NCBI RefSeq assembly: GCF_047948215.1
Contig: NC_134455.1
Location: forward strand, 301,214,147-301,278,146
DNA length: 64,000 bases
Direction of reading: 5' to 3'
Source: Lycorma delicatula
Taxonomy: Eukaryota; Arthropoda; Insecta; Hemiptera; Fulgoridae
Shown: positions 35,179 to 47,233 of the stretch, piece by piece
Layout: every line of letters begins with the position of its first letter
Numbering within the stretch: the first letter of the stretch is position 1
Notes under the pieces: generated by a model
Told to the model about the DNA's origin: nothing
The model's database searches: none
The model's input: the letters and a program-made list of their open reading frames with translations, nothing else
Position numbers and translations under genes: made by a program

Positions 35179-38100
35179 TTATATATATATTTTATTAAAG
35201 ATAAATTTATTTTATAAGGGTGGTTAAATATAATATTACATTTAATATGGATGAACAAAATTAATAACTACATATTACAAAAAAAAAAAAAAAAAAAAAA
35301 AATTTTAATGTAATTTAATATTGCTGGTTTTCCATTAAAAAAGTGCTTTTTTAATAGTATTACATTTAAAATAAAATTATTGTAGTTTAACCAGCTTCAT
35401 TACAATTTAATAATTACTCCGTAATTCGGATATTAAAATTGAAAACTGATTTTAAGAAAAATCAGTGAGAGTTAGATTGTTTTAGTGTAATATAATTGAA
35501 AAGAAAGTCAGTTATTTTGAAGAATAAAGTAAACCTATCTTCATTCCATGGAAAAAATTTCTCTCTATTGATATTTTGTTTCTTGTTCTGCTAATTGATT
35601 GTTTGGACTAGATGAGTTATTCCTTTGCAGTCAAGACAAAGACATATTGTTTCATCGCTTTCAAGTGTCTATAATAAAATACTAACCACCATTTATGTTT
35701 CTAAATATATTCCTCGTGCAAAACATATTACTTATGTCATCTCACTGTTTGAATCCATACGAATCATCATGTTAACCAATAATTCATTAATATTAATAAA
35801 TGACATTACCTACTGAAACACTTTCCCACTACTGCTGCCTCAAAATTGTAATTTATTCTGTATTAATACTTCTTATTATCTTCAAATATTTATTATTTTT
35901 TAATTGTTATTAAGGAAATCAAACTGTTCCCTTTTCTTTATTTCATATGTGATGGTGCTGCTTTACGTTTTTTACACTTTTCTTTGATCCTTCGTAAAAG
36001 AATTCTGGTCTGGATAATTTGTATTATCCATTCAGCAGTATTTTTCCATTTGTAATGTGATCTGTAAACTTTTAACTGTGTGAATTAATTTTTTTAAGCA
36101 GTACGTACAAAAGGACGAATATTTTACTATTTAGATGTTACAGAATGATAAAAAATTGATAATCCACTTTCTTCAAATAAATAATTCATTATTTTTATTT
36201 CCTGTAACACTTTGGTAGCTTATATTTATTTTTTTTTTTAATTACCTCTGCAGCTACTATTGTTAACAATATATTAATTTTATACAAAAAATAACGCATA
36301 CAAACTATCTTTATATTTTATTTTACAATGTTAAAATAATAACAACAGGTCGCCGTAATTAGCTCTTCATGAGTGACACCAGAGTTATACACACTACACT
36401 GAGTTACAAAACTAAAGGGCATTATTTGTGAGTAACAACCCTCATTAATAAAACAAAGAACAGCTCGTTATCGCTAAGATAATAACATACTCTTCATATC
36501 ATCCGTTAACATATAGCCTCACTGGTACTTACAGAGCTCTTTTTAGGACACCTTAATACAAATAATTATTTTGTTAAAATAATCTTCAGAGAGATGAGAA
36601 CGTAAATTTATATTTTAATAAAATTTATGCTAGAAATATTGTATAAATTAACTCACTTAAGGATGTTATATCGTTATCGTAAATCTAATAATAAATATCA
36701 GAATAGTTTCGTGTAATATTATTAAAGAAGTATGGAAGTTTAGAGTAAAATGAGAAAGAGCAATTATTATTATTAATTACAACAAAGAATTATAAATTTA
36801 CTACATATATTTTATCATAAAACACACATCAAATTAAAATAATTAATTATTTTAAACATTATAAACTTTCTAAATATAATAAAAATTGCTTTAAAATAAC
36901 AGCATAAAAAGTAAAATAATAGTAAAACTTCCATTATTTTTTAAATTTCGAAATCGGTAACTAACAAAAAAAATCAGTAAATAAAAAATATTTGTAGTAG
37001 TATTTAGCTAGGATAATAATTAGAAAATAAAATAAATTATTTATTATTGCATATGGATCGAAGAATTAGAAAGAAATTTTTGAAAATATTTCTCTATATT
37101 GTAACAATTTCCAGAAGTTAAAATTGGACAGTAGGAAAATCCCTCCCAAAAAAGCAAAATAGCCATCGAAATGGGGAGTTATAGGAAGATGTTCTGGTAT
37201 TTCTGAAATGTTAAAAATTATTTCTGTTGATAAGATGAAAATGTATTAATATGAACAGGGAAATGAAAAATTTATGGAAAAATCTGTAAAGAAAAGAACT
37301 GGTGACTTAAACAATTTCGTACTTGTGGGAAGGGTAGAAGGTAAAAGTGTACAAGAAGACGATAATTGGAAAATATTAGAGAGATAACTGAGCTTGTTGA
37401 TGTAGTCAATAAAAAACAAAAAATTATCACAGTACAGAAAAAAGTAGAAAATAATAAGAAACTACTAAATTAATTGAAAAGTACAGAAAAGCTCAATTAA
37501 AAAATTTCATCTGCTTAGTGAAATTTCAAGCAGATCGTAGTAGTAATTTCTTATACATAATTTTTAATACTGAGGAAATATTTATTTAACATACACCAGA
37601 GTTAATAAAACTGGTCTGATTTTATTTTTTTTTATATAGTTTAAATTCCAATTCAACAAAAACTGAACTGGTTAACAAACTAAAAATTTTCATTTACTAC
37701 TATCATGTTGAGACCAGAGTTATATTACAAAATAAAACGGAACAATAACGTATCAAATAGATGATGTTTTTCAATTTGAAATGTCATTCATTTATAATAC
37801 ATTATTCTGGTACTATGAACTGAATCCAATGTAAATGTCTGGTCAGTAGTGAAAAATTATGTTTTCAAATACACATCGTAAAATATTTTAGATGCTGTTG
37901 CAAAAAAACTACGAGAGAAATCTCTCTACTGTTTGACTGCTTTAGATAAGAAAGCAAAAAATGCATACCTAAAAGAAAATTAAAAGATCTTTGTCATAAT
38001 TTGAAAATATAATAAACAGTATATATTGGTAATAGTCAGATTTCATTAGTGACGGACGAATTGGTAAAGATTTATAAGGTTTAATTCCTGTTCAACAAGA

Positions 38101-38489
38101 ACTTAAAAACTATTATCGTAACTAAATCACTGCTGTAATTATAAGATATATTTTGATGAAATGGTAGTAAAATAAATAAAAAATTATAGTTTAAATAATA
38201 ATATAAATAATAATTTAATTTATTTACAAAAACTAATTATTAAACGTGTACTGAGTAGCACTGAGACAGAACAAATTCCCTGCGCTGTTGACACCGCCAC
38301 AACAACCTGTGTCTATACTGTACACTATTGTTTTTGTTATGAACAGTAATGAATCAACAAAAATTTTTTTTTAAGATGGTTAAACGAATATTTTTATTTT
38401 GAAGTTTATTTTTTAATTGTATTCTTTATACAAAATTTAAGTAGGTCTTCAAAATATGTTGTCCGTGTTAAAAAGATTCGTTCACAAAA
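35179..38489. other. AT-rich non-coding DNA
   Basis: No gene or repeat family recognised. Contains an A24 homopolymer at 35279-35302 and AT-rich runs. The frame at 35625-35816 has no motif. Confidence 0.6.
35279..35302 (+). repeat. poly(A) run, 24 bp
   Basis: Uninterrupted adenines. Could be an isolated simple repeat or the tail of an unrecognised retroposed sequence upstream; no processed-gene homology seen. Confidence 0.85.
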
Positions 38490-38590
38490 ACAACCTTTCA
38501 ACTGGAGGTCTCAGTTTGAATCCCGGTCAGGAAAAAAACACTTTCCAAATTCCACATACGAGCTTAAAACGCTTCTGTGGTAAATTTAAT
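38490..38590 (+). mobile_element. SINE-B fragment, plus strand
   Basis: tggaggtctc, then a decayed B-box gtttgaatcc (38514-38523), cggtcagg, an A-run and ttccaaattccacatacg. It corresponds to the SINE-B segment ggaggtcccgggttcgaatccc then gtcagg in the copies at 34360 and 26410. The A-box half is not recognisable and the rest of the tail is diverged. Confidence 0.5.
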
Positions 38591-39199
38591 TCATCAAGAA
38601 AAATAACGTAAATCTGATAACGTAAAATTAGAAAAGTACTAAGAGAAGTAAAAATTAAATGACGTAGAAACACTGCTACCAATTGTCGACTAAGGTTTCT
38701 AGGAATGAGGGAATATGAATCATCATTTCCCCCGTAGATTTTTCTAAGTTTTCTTTAAAATTTCGTAGAGCTCCACACGTTCCCATTCTTTACATCATTT
38801 TTATAATTTACTATGTTATTATTTACCGGCTTGAATAAAGAATCTGTTTATTTAAGTAACACTTTACAAAGGGTGAGTAATCTATTTCATAAATTAATGA
38901 TATGGTACTTTGTTTTTAAAGATTTATAGAAGTGTTAAGGATCTATAATGTATTAAAAATATATGAGGATACTTACCGTCAGTATAAAATGCATTACGTT
39001 ATGAAAAACGTTGGGTTCCGATATCAAAACCGTTCCATAATATTCTGCTAGTCTTCATCATTCTCTTTTATTTTTAGGAAAGTATTTTTTAAGGGAAGTC
39101 TACTTTATTCTATTCGCTATTAATAATTTATTGGATTTCTTTTATAATTTTTAGTAGTATCTTTAATATCAACAATCTCAAGTGTACCTTTATGGACTT
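38591..39199. other. AT-rich non-coding DNA
   Basis: No feature recognised. Confidence 0.5.
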
Positions 39200-39600
39200 C
39201 ACTGTAAACTTATGGCATCATTATGAGTATGAACCAAAGGGTTACATATTTTACTACTTTCCTCTCTTATGTCTTTGAACCCATATTTTGCTAGCGTACA
39301 ATAGCAGTGAAGAGGCCATTAATATATAAAACTGTAATATTGTCTGCTGACTATTCTTTTTATCTGTATCTCCTAATTACATTACAGTTATCCAGAGATT
39401 TCTTAAAACTCCATTAATGTTCGGCTCTCCAGATAATATTATTCACTTCCCAAGCAATTAAAGTAGCTTGCTATAAACACCGTCATGTGCTATCCCAATC
39501 CTAGGCCAATCTTTAAGTTGCAGGAAAATTTTGGCAATCTTATAAGAATTCTGGGTCCAAACGGCTTCGGTTTGTATTTTACAGTTATAGTGCCAATGCT
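39200..39600 (-). mobile_element. possible decayed LINE C-terminal relic
   Basis: On the minus strand around 39340-39245, one frame reads QFYILMASSLLLYASKIWVQ. It resembles the widespread LINE post-RT motif (FYKxMAxPxLLYGSExWxL). An upstream open stretch (about 39590-39480) could be its continuation with stops. Frames are heavily broken, and only this motif supports the call. Confidence 0.42.
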
Positions 39601-39819
39601 TAGATTAACAAGTTAAAATAGGTCTTGGTAAATTTTAGAGCGTGGTTGGACTGTATCATATTTTGGTGATGAATGAAGACAACGCCTTGTTGCTTGCTAA
39701 ATAATGGTTTAATGAATTGTGTCGTCTTGACAGTTAATGAAATGAATTGTAACATAACGTATAACTTGACATATAAAATTAAATAAAACATTAAAGTTAC
39801 GTTTATCCGAAAAAAAGAA

Positions 39820-40020
39820 TGGAGTCCATCCGGACTGAGTATGACGTGACCGCCTTGGATCAGATTCGAGCACCGAATACTAATAACTATGAGTAACTCT
39901 GATAGTCCATCCGGACGAAATGAAAAATGTGACCCCCACTGCGCGGGATTCTAACGTAGAATGCTAGTTTCCGGTGAGCGCTAGCACACACTAGATCGCA
40001 GCACCTAACGGCTCGACGTG
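39820..40020 (-). mobile_element. possible tRNA-derived SINE (third family)
   Basis: GC-richer block. On the minus strand it has a B-box-like cgttagaatccc (complement of about 39944-39955) preceded by gatctagtgtgtgctagcgc, a plausible decayed A-box/D-arm, at tRNA-like distance. Downstream it carries a directly repeated agtccatccggac element (plus-strand 39823-39835 and 39904-39916), the first of which is part of a palindrome (agtccatccggact). The A-box match is poor and no poly-A tail is visible. Confidence 0.38.
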
Positions 40021-41844
40021 GAACGGAACAGGTCTGTTGTCTTAAAGGCAGATGAAAATCCAATAATAGAGAGATCAGAAGATCCTGTAGGAGTAAATTC
40101 TTAAAGAAAATTATACGGGCCTGCCGGTATTAAGGTAGCAGTTGTAGCATAAGGAATTCTCATTCGTATTACAGTTAGGGGAAAATTCTGCATAACCTGA
40201 AACCATCAAAAAGCTTCGATTATAAGTCATTTTACACCACACTAATAAATTTCTGGTACCAATTAACGATGACGGCAAAGCAAATATAACAAGCCTGAAA
40301 TAGAGCCGACATAAATCAATTTTAAAGAATAAAACATACCATATTAATTCATTAAATTTCAACTTTTAAAAGTTGACGCCATGTTAAAAGCAACTACCAA
40401 ATTGCTATTTTACATTTTGCGTCAACTTCAAAACGACGAAATTTAAAGAACTGGAAAAGGATTTTTTTTAAAGATATTTCTTAAATTATTTCTTTACGTT
40501 TATTTAATTTGAGATTTTTGTTTTTTGTTTTTTAAACATGAATAAAACATCAATCGATTAATAATTTTTTTTAATAAAGTCGTTAAAATTAGTGTATTCT
40601 ATTAGAATTACTGTATTAAAGTAATTTTAATACATTTCTTATGAACTGCTATTAATTCCATACCTAGAATTGAAAACTTTCAGCTAATTTTTATGAACTA
40701 CTCGCATTGTAAAACAAAACAAAAAGTCTAATATCTGACTATTATTATCATAATTATTATTACAACTATTTTTTTTTTCATTTGGATTGACGACTATTTC
40801 TGTAAGGGCAAACGCGTTTTTAGCATATCAAGCCTTAACAAAATACTGAAACTTACATTTACCATTTTGAAACAACTAACATTTGATCCAAACATAATAG
40901 TTCATAACATCTTGTGTTCTTTCCATACTTAAATCAAAGCAATACCATTGTTTAGTTCTTGTATGAATCCCACTGTAATTGTTACAGTGATGTTTATTTA
41001 CATTTAAGGTTATTTAAAGCCTGAAGTTATTTATTATTTACTTCAGATATACATTTTTTAACGTATTTTGTATAATTTATAAATTTACTAAAGTTGTTTA
41101 TTTAAACGTAAAAACTTTTCGCCATTAATTTTTTGAAAAATATTTTGTTTTCTCTATAACAGAATAATTTAATTTGCTTTTTTCAGTAATATTTACGGAG
41201 TAAAATTTATAACTATTCTCTAAGTTGGTCATTATGCTGGTTATATGGCAAAAAATAAGTGTATATATTTACAACGAATTTGATATTTCAATATTAAACA
41301 GTCATAAAGAGCTAAGAAAGAAGAAATCTAACAGGAAAATGTATTATAATCTTGACAAATTTTAAATAAAATATTTAACCAAAATGTTATTTTTTTTATG
41401 GTAAAATTTGAGTTATTTTCAGATAAACCATTTCCTTCATTTCATATATATTACATTATCCAGATCATATTATCTAATTTAATCATCATAGAGAATTGCG
41501 TATTACTGAAAAAACAGAATATTTTACGTTGTGTCGTTATTTCATATTTAAGAATCGCTATATTTTTACTGTATAAAATGCATACTGTAGAATATTTGTA
41601 CTTAACTTTTTTTTCATAGCCAATTAAACAAGTATAACAGTTTTATTGAACAACTTATATTCATTTTTGGATACAAAATGAAATAATTTGGTTCCTCAAT
41701 TTATTCATTCACTTAGTAATTATTATAATTCAAACTTTTTCTTCTAAATACATATTTGTGAATGTCACAAAAAGATTTGATCTTTAAAAGGAAAAGATTG
41801 TTTTAATAAATTATATTTAATATTTTTAAAATTAATAGTTGGAT
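40021..41844. other. AT-rich non-coding DNA
   Basis: No gene or repeat family recognised. The frames at 40111-40362 (minus) and 41398-41619 (plus) are low-complexity or lack any motif. Confidence 0.6.
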
Positions 41845-42050
41845 TTTTTCTCCAACCAGTTTTCCAGCTACTGCCGGGTCTGGATATGTGTATAGGTAAA
41901 TGCCATTACCGCAACTGACTTGCAAGGCCAGACGTAGCTGAAGATGTAGTGCAATGTAAGTGTAAATGTACCGGTAAACATGAAGTTTGGAACAGACTCA
42001 GATCGACCACTTCTGAGACATGTGGTTAACTGAAATCCAACCAAGATTAA
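41845..42050 (-). mobile_element. SINE-A-related repeat sharing the central domain
   Basis: On the minus strand, 42045-41985 reads ttggttggatttcagttaac, cacatgtctcagaagtggtc and gatctgagtct. It corresponds to the SINE-A centre (ttgggtttcaattaaccaca, then atctcaggaatggtcgaact). Beyond this the sequence departs from SINE-A (cttcagctacgtctggcctt, then agttgcggtaatggcattta). It therefore looks like a different family or subfamily sharing a central domain. The tRNA-like head is not present. Confidence 0.55.
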
Positions 42051-42657
42051 ATTTAAAAAAAGATTCAATTTATAAAATATGAATTAAAATAATATTTATT
42101 CAATTTTACCTCTAATTTAAATCATATAGTATTTTATTATTTTGAATAGGCTGCCGTCATTTTATCTTTGATGGCTGATCGCTGGAGAAGGTGTATAATC
42201 TTCAATCATTAATTGCGCCCATTTTACCTTTAGATTTTGAACGAATTGACCGGTTTCAATGCGATTATCTGATAAATAACTAATAAGATAAATAACTAAT
42301 TAAATAACCGAAATAGTTTGTTACTTTTAAACTGGTATTTTCTTGATGAACTTTGAGAGCTCAATACGTGAAGCTACTTTATGTACGTTAATCTTCGCTA
42401 GTACTTCTGGGGCATGTAGGTAAATCTAATATAAAACAACTTTTTTTCCGTTGGAGGTTTAAAAATGTTTTCTTACGGAATCATGTATTTTTTCAGTAGT
42501 ATTAAAATCTAACTGTTAGTGTATTCAATGTTCACTCGTTATTGAAATATCCATAATTCTTAGCGATCCTGAAATTCAATTTTCACATAAACTATAAAAT
42601 AAATTCTGAAAAAAATCACGGTGAATCCTTAGCAGTGACATTATAATATTTCAAATA
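42051..42657. other. AT-rich non-coding DNA
   Basis: No feature recognised. Confidence 0.5.
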
Positions 42658-43345
42658 CTACGACATTGGGACGCTGCCGGTAAAGGGCGATGGACCCACC
42701 GACACATCAGAGACATAAGACCGTGGTTCAAGATGGGATTTGGTGAGCTGAGCTATTGGCTCATGCAATTCCTGACCGGCCACAGGGCTTTTAAGAAATA
42801 CCTGTTTGGAAGGAGAAGGGCAGACGATGAGGAAAGCCCATTTTGCGGAAGCAGAGACACACTGAGCACGTGCTCTTCCAGTGTGGCAGGTGGAATCATG
42901 ACCGTCAGGTATGTAAACGATTGGTAAGGCCGCTGAGTGTGGAGAACATCATAGGCAAGATGCTGAGCGAGCGCTTTTAGACGCGTAGCAAGGCTGACTC
43001 AGCAGAAAGGTTGTGAAGCGAGGGGGTGAGGGACAGCCCTCTGTGGAGTCGTCTGGGCTAGCTAGGATGGGCAGTGGTGATGAGGAAACAGGGGGACTCC
43101 TGACCCCCCAAACTGAAAAGACCGAGCGCGCCCCGATCTTTTCAGATCGGGGTACCCCCTGGGGGAGCCCCCGTTAGAAGCCAGACATCAAAGGACCGAG
43201 TCCCGGCTACTGGGTTGGGGCGGCTGGGAGCGGCATAGCCGGACCTGGCGCTGCTCCTTCCCTGTGGTTAGAGACGATGGCTCCCTGAGCCGTGTTTATG
43301 CTTAAATGCGGATTCGGCTCTCGGAAACAGAGGGGAAAATAATAT
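42658..43345 (+). mobile_element. R1-like LINE: ORF2 C-terminus and 3' UTR
   Basis: GC-rich island, 5'-truncated near 42658. Coding part: WDAAGKGRWTHRHIRDIRPW, then MGFGELSYWLMQFLTGHRAF with KKYLFGRRRADDEESPFCG. After a one-base frameshift near 42855 comes HTEHVLFQCGRWNHDRQVCK and then RPLSVENIIGKMLSERF, ending at a TAG at 42978-42980. This is the C-terminal cysteine-histidine domain (usual pattern CPxCG, DTxEHxLFxCxRW) and tail of R1-type ORF2; the first Cys is Ser here. The remainder is a GC-rich 3' UTR with a perfect 9-bp stem (43131-43139 against 43144-43152) and a core at about 43190-43250 shared with 46060 and 60020-60210. Confidence 0.82.
43131..43152 (+). repeat. GC-rich hairpin in LINE 3' UTR
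   Basis: ccccgatct pairs perfectly with agatcgggg around a tttc loop. In non-LTR elements, 3' UTR stems can serve as reverse-transcriptase recognition structures; that role is inferred here. Confidence 0.8.
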
Positions 43346-45142
43346 ATTACCACATTAAAATAATATTCATACCATTATGATTCAGTGAAGAATGACGTTA
43401 CATAAGAATAGAAAGATTTAATCATAATTTTGAATGTTAAATAAAAATTTGTCAACTTATTTATGAATCTAATTACTGTGTTATGAATCTAAATTTACAG
43501 AAATAATCTTCATTCTAAAACAAAAAATTCATCGTATTTTACTTTCTTTTTTTAATATTAAAATATATTACTTGTCAAGTTCATTAACGAACTAAATGAA
43601 ACACATAAAATCGATTATTAAATAAGATGTCTCAAGAACCAGGTACGTTATAATGAAGGAAGTAAAATGATGTCACTGGATAAGATTACAAGGACTGGTG
43701 ATAAAACTACATCCCAATTAAACACTGATGAGACAGGAAAAAACCCTTAGGGAATTTACTCTTTATCCAGAAAAAACTAAAGAAATTTTTTTTTATACTT
43801 TTCTACAAGCCTCTATATTAACCACATAAAGTCTAGGTAATATAACTTTTAAAAGAACTTTATTTTGTTCAATATTAATAAAAAAAAATTTCTTTCTTTT
43901 ATAATTTATTAAAAAAAAAAATGCAGGCACCTAAAAATATATTAAATATTTTTACTACATTCTTTATCGTAAAATCAACCAAAACTAAGAAAATGATATA
44001 AGACACTATATTGATGAATTTTTTTAGATATTTTGTTTCTTCTGTGATAATGTGTGTATTGTAAGAAAATGTATAATAATGTAATTTTCTGTTGTATTTT
44101 GTGATTATTATTTCATATAACTTACTTATTGTACATAAGTAATTTATTAGTTAAATGGTTGATTCAAATCTACCTTCTAATAATTTATTATAACCGAAAC
44201 TATTTTCTTTTAATACCTATTTTTCAGATATTTTTTAGTTTTCAGATATTCCGTAATTATTTCCCATATTATTATTTCTTAATGTTTAGTTAAATATTAA
44301 TCCATTTACAAATATTAATAATTTTTTCATAAAAGTACTTTGCCAAAAATAAAATCATTGAAATCTATCAATTTTTGAAGAACTAGTCGATAACCTCCTA
44401 TTTTTATTAATAATAAATCAGTGACTTTAAATAATGAAGGTTTATTTGAATAAAAAGAAAACTCTTTGTATTATCGAGGAAAACAAACTGATATACTATC
44501 GCCCCATAATCTATAACTACTGCTTTTTCCCAAAGCTTTTCTTGAAATTCTTTTATTATAAAAAAACATTATTTGTTTTTAGATAATTTTCTAGATAACT
44601 AGAAAAAAAATTTAAAGATAAAGATTTTCAAATTTTTGATTAAAGAAAGATATATTTTATTTCCCGTTAAAATAATAGTTATCTACTTTCCTCAAAATGT
44701 TAAGATTTAATATACGCTTGGTTATTTCATTTTATTAATTCTTCTTTCATTTCCTTTAATAAAACTGAACATAATTTTATAACAGTTAAACTTAACAGTT
44801 AGAAATTTTTCGTAACTTACGTCAACCATTAAAAATTTGGGTTATGTAGATTTAAAATTTCCATACTGAGGTTTCCTTGTTTTACTGAAAGTTGTTCTAA
44901 TTTGTGGGCGATAAGATATAGATCTAATTGGGAGCAACTCTAATGGGAGTAACTCTTTTATTGTTAACTTTCTTGGGAACTTTTTCTGTTCTTCTAAATT
45001 CATTGCTTAAGTTCCTAATACTAAATCGATCCACTCTTCAACAAATCATAAAAATTTGTTTTAATAACTTAAGTCTTCCTCAGTTGCACAGTCGTAAGTA
45101 CCGTGACCTAAGCCCATTCAACAGTAAAGCTATTAAACTTCT
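43346..45142. other. AT-rich non-coding DNA
   Basis: No gene or repeat family recognised. The frame at 44928-45146 is a Leu-rich chance reading with no motif. Confidence 0.55.
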
Positions 45143-45170
45143 ATGATGGTGTATTATTATACACCATCAT
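45143..45170. repeat. 12-bp-arm hairpin
   Basis: atgatggtgtat and atacaccatcat are perfectly complementary around a tatt loop. It is followed at about 45171-45250 by a short tandem array of units containing ctattatactcgacactatt. Confidence 0.88.
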
Positions 45171-45571
45171 TAAAAAACTATTAATACTATTATACTCTAT
45201 TATACTCGACACTATTATAAAACTATTATACTCGACACTATTAAAAAACTTATTGCTGATGAATAATGGTTGTGGCATCCTGAGTGGATAACAAAACGTT
45301 ATATATTAATATGGTCTGAAAAGCAGGAGAGTCTGGTAAAGACAACCGTAAAAAACGTGGATTTTTGGGTACAGTGAGGAATGGCAAACAACCATACATC
45401 ATCACCAATTCTTTTCAGCGCTCGTAACGCGGTAAGTGGTTTCAGTCCCTGGCAAGATTTAACAATACCCGGAAGAAACAGGATTAAAATCTAAAATTTC
45501 TTTTTTTAACAGTAATAATAAAGGTGATACATGTTACGTGAAATTTGTTTTAATTAATATCAATTCATTAA

Positions 45572-46208
45572 ATTACTATTCGATGGGTGCATTCGCATTG
45601 GCTGGGTGGCCTGCTGGGGACTCGACGTTCCACAGATGACCTTTGCTTTCGGTGTTGGGGTGTGGGACATATGGCCAAGTTTTGTCTTTGTCCAGACCGA
45701 AGTGGCCATTGATTCGCCTGCGGTATGGCCGGCCACGTGAGGAAGGACTGTACACAGGAACCTACATGACTGTCTGTCATGTAGATCGCACGGACATTCA
45801 CCCGGAGGTTGAGGATGTAAGGTAGCCCCACCTGCGCCAACACCATGAATATGTCCACAGCTGCGCTGTGGTATCTGCAAGAGACAGCCTCATCCGGGAG
45901 GGGTGGGAGGCTCCAGGATCTCATCTTTGATGATCGGTGGGAACTCTCTTGCAGTGCCGTTGGGGGATAAGTAAGACCGCAGTAGCGGCGGGGATCCCTT
46001 CGGGGTTCCTCGTTAGAGGCAAGGCGTTAAGACCGGAGTCCCTTCATTGTAGAAATGGCAAGCAAGGAAGATCGAGTCCCGGCTGCCTGAGCGTGGTCTT
46101 GTGCTCTTCCGAGGTAGTTTGAGGCGATGGCACCCCTTGGAGCTTTGCGACCAAGCATAAGGTCGCGAATCCGGATCCAAGAACCGGCCAAATCGACGGA
46201 GAAAAAAA
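45572..46208 (+). mobile_element. R1-like LINE relic: ORF1 zinc knuckles joined to 3' UTR
   Basis: GC-rich island. One frame from about 45637 encodes CFRCWGVGHMAKFC, a perfect CCHC zinc knuckle (C-x2-C-x4-H-x4-C). It is followed by a second knuckle, FACGMAGHVRKDC, whose first Cys codon has become TGA. This is the usual end of a gag-like ORF1, a nucleic-acid-binding protein that packages element RNA. About 100 bp later a short piece reads TMNMSTAALWYLQET, which could be the very start of ORF2. The sequence then passes into the GC-rich 3' UTR (about 45960-46200) related to 43190-43330. Nearly all of ORF2 is missing. A likely target duplication is atcaattcattaa (45559-45571) and atcagttcattaa (46209-46221), with one mismatch. 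Confidence 0.7.
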
Positions 46209-46221
46209 ATCAGTTCATTAA

Positions 46222-47233
46222 TATTAGTCGAAAATTCATAAAAATTTTATTAATAAAAGAGTAATAAAATTATCTTTTATATCACAAAATAAATAATAAA
46301 TAACTTTTAAAATGTAATCATTCATATTTTTTAATTTTTAATACTGAAATTAATACAGATGAATTATTTTACTTGTTCTTAAGTAATATTCAATTATCAA
46401 CCACCGAATTAAATTATAACAAAACTAAAACGACACTATCATTCTATAGGTAAAACATGATGAGTTCCTTGTATGTCATTGGTACTGCATCATTACTTAT
46501 TACTTGTTAAGAAGTTGTAGAATCATAGAAAATAGTATGATTAATAAATAATAATAAAAATCAAAAAACCATACGTATCATAGTAATAAATCTCTGAAAT
46601 TTGCGAAACTATTAATATATTAGAATAAAAGTTTAAAAAAACATTTAATATAAAAAAATTAAATGAACCTATAAAATTAAATTTCATTAAAATTCAGTTA
46701 TATTTATATTTCTAGAACTTTTGTAAAATACTATTATAAAAATTGAATAATAAACTTATCAAGAGCAAAAACACTGTTGTTTTATTAAAACTTTTCTCAA
46801 AAAAAGTAAAACAAATTAATCTAAAATTTTATTAATATTTTCTTTTATAAAAACAGACCAAAATATAAAATTAAAATAACTAGTATGGGGGAAGGACATT
46901 GCCGTCAATTAAAGGTACGTTCAACTAGTTCACAGAATAAATATCTTCTGGATAATATTTCACTGTACTGTGGAACATTCATGATACTTTCAGATAGTAA
47001 CAATTAACTCAACTGTTAAGTAAATTTCATGAACTTGTAAAAACGGTAATACAAAAAAAAAATCAGTGATTTCACGTAGGTTATTTAAATATATAACAGG
47101 ATAACCTTTTTATAATTTCTAGACTGTACTGAGATCGGCATAACAGCAATCCATTTTTAGACAAAATAAGATTTAAATATAGTGTGTCAAATGTTATGCA
47201 ACATATAGAGAGTGAGAAGAAAAGGGGAATACT
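46222..47233. other. AT-rich non-coding DNA
   Basis: No gene recognised. The minus-strand frame at 47081-47281 has no motif. Confidence 0.55.

Noticed and set aside
44928..45146. Leu-rich 72-codon frame resembling a membrane peptide
   Set aside because: AT-rich DNA readily yields Leu/Phe/Ile-rich frames; no start context, partner exon or conservation signal is visible.
45560..45924. Minus-strand frames of 106 and 118 codons
   Set aside because: The plus strand over the same bases encodes CCHC zinc knuckles, so these are shadows in a GC-rich block.
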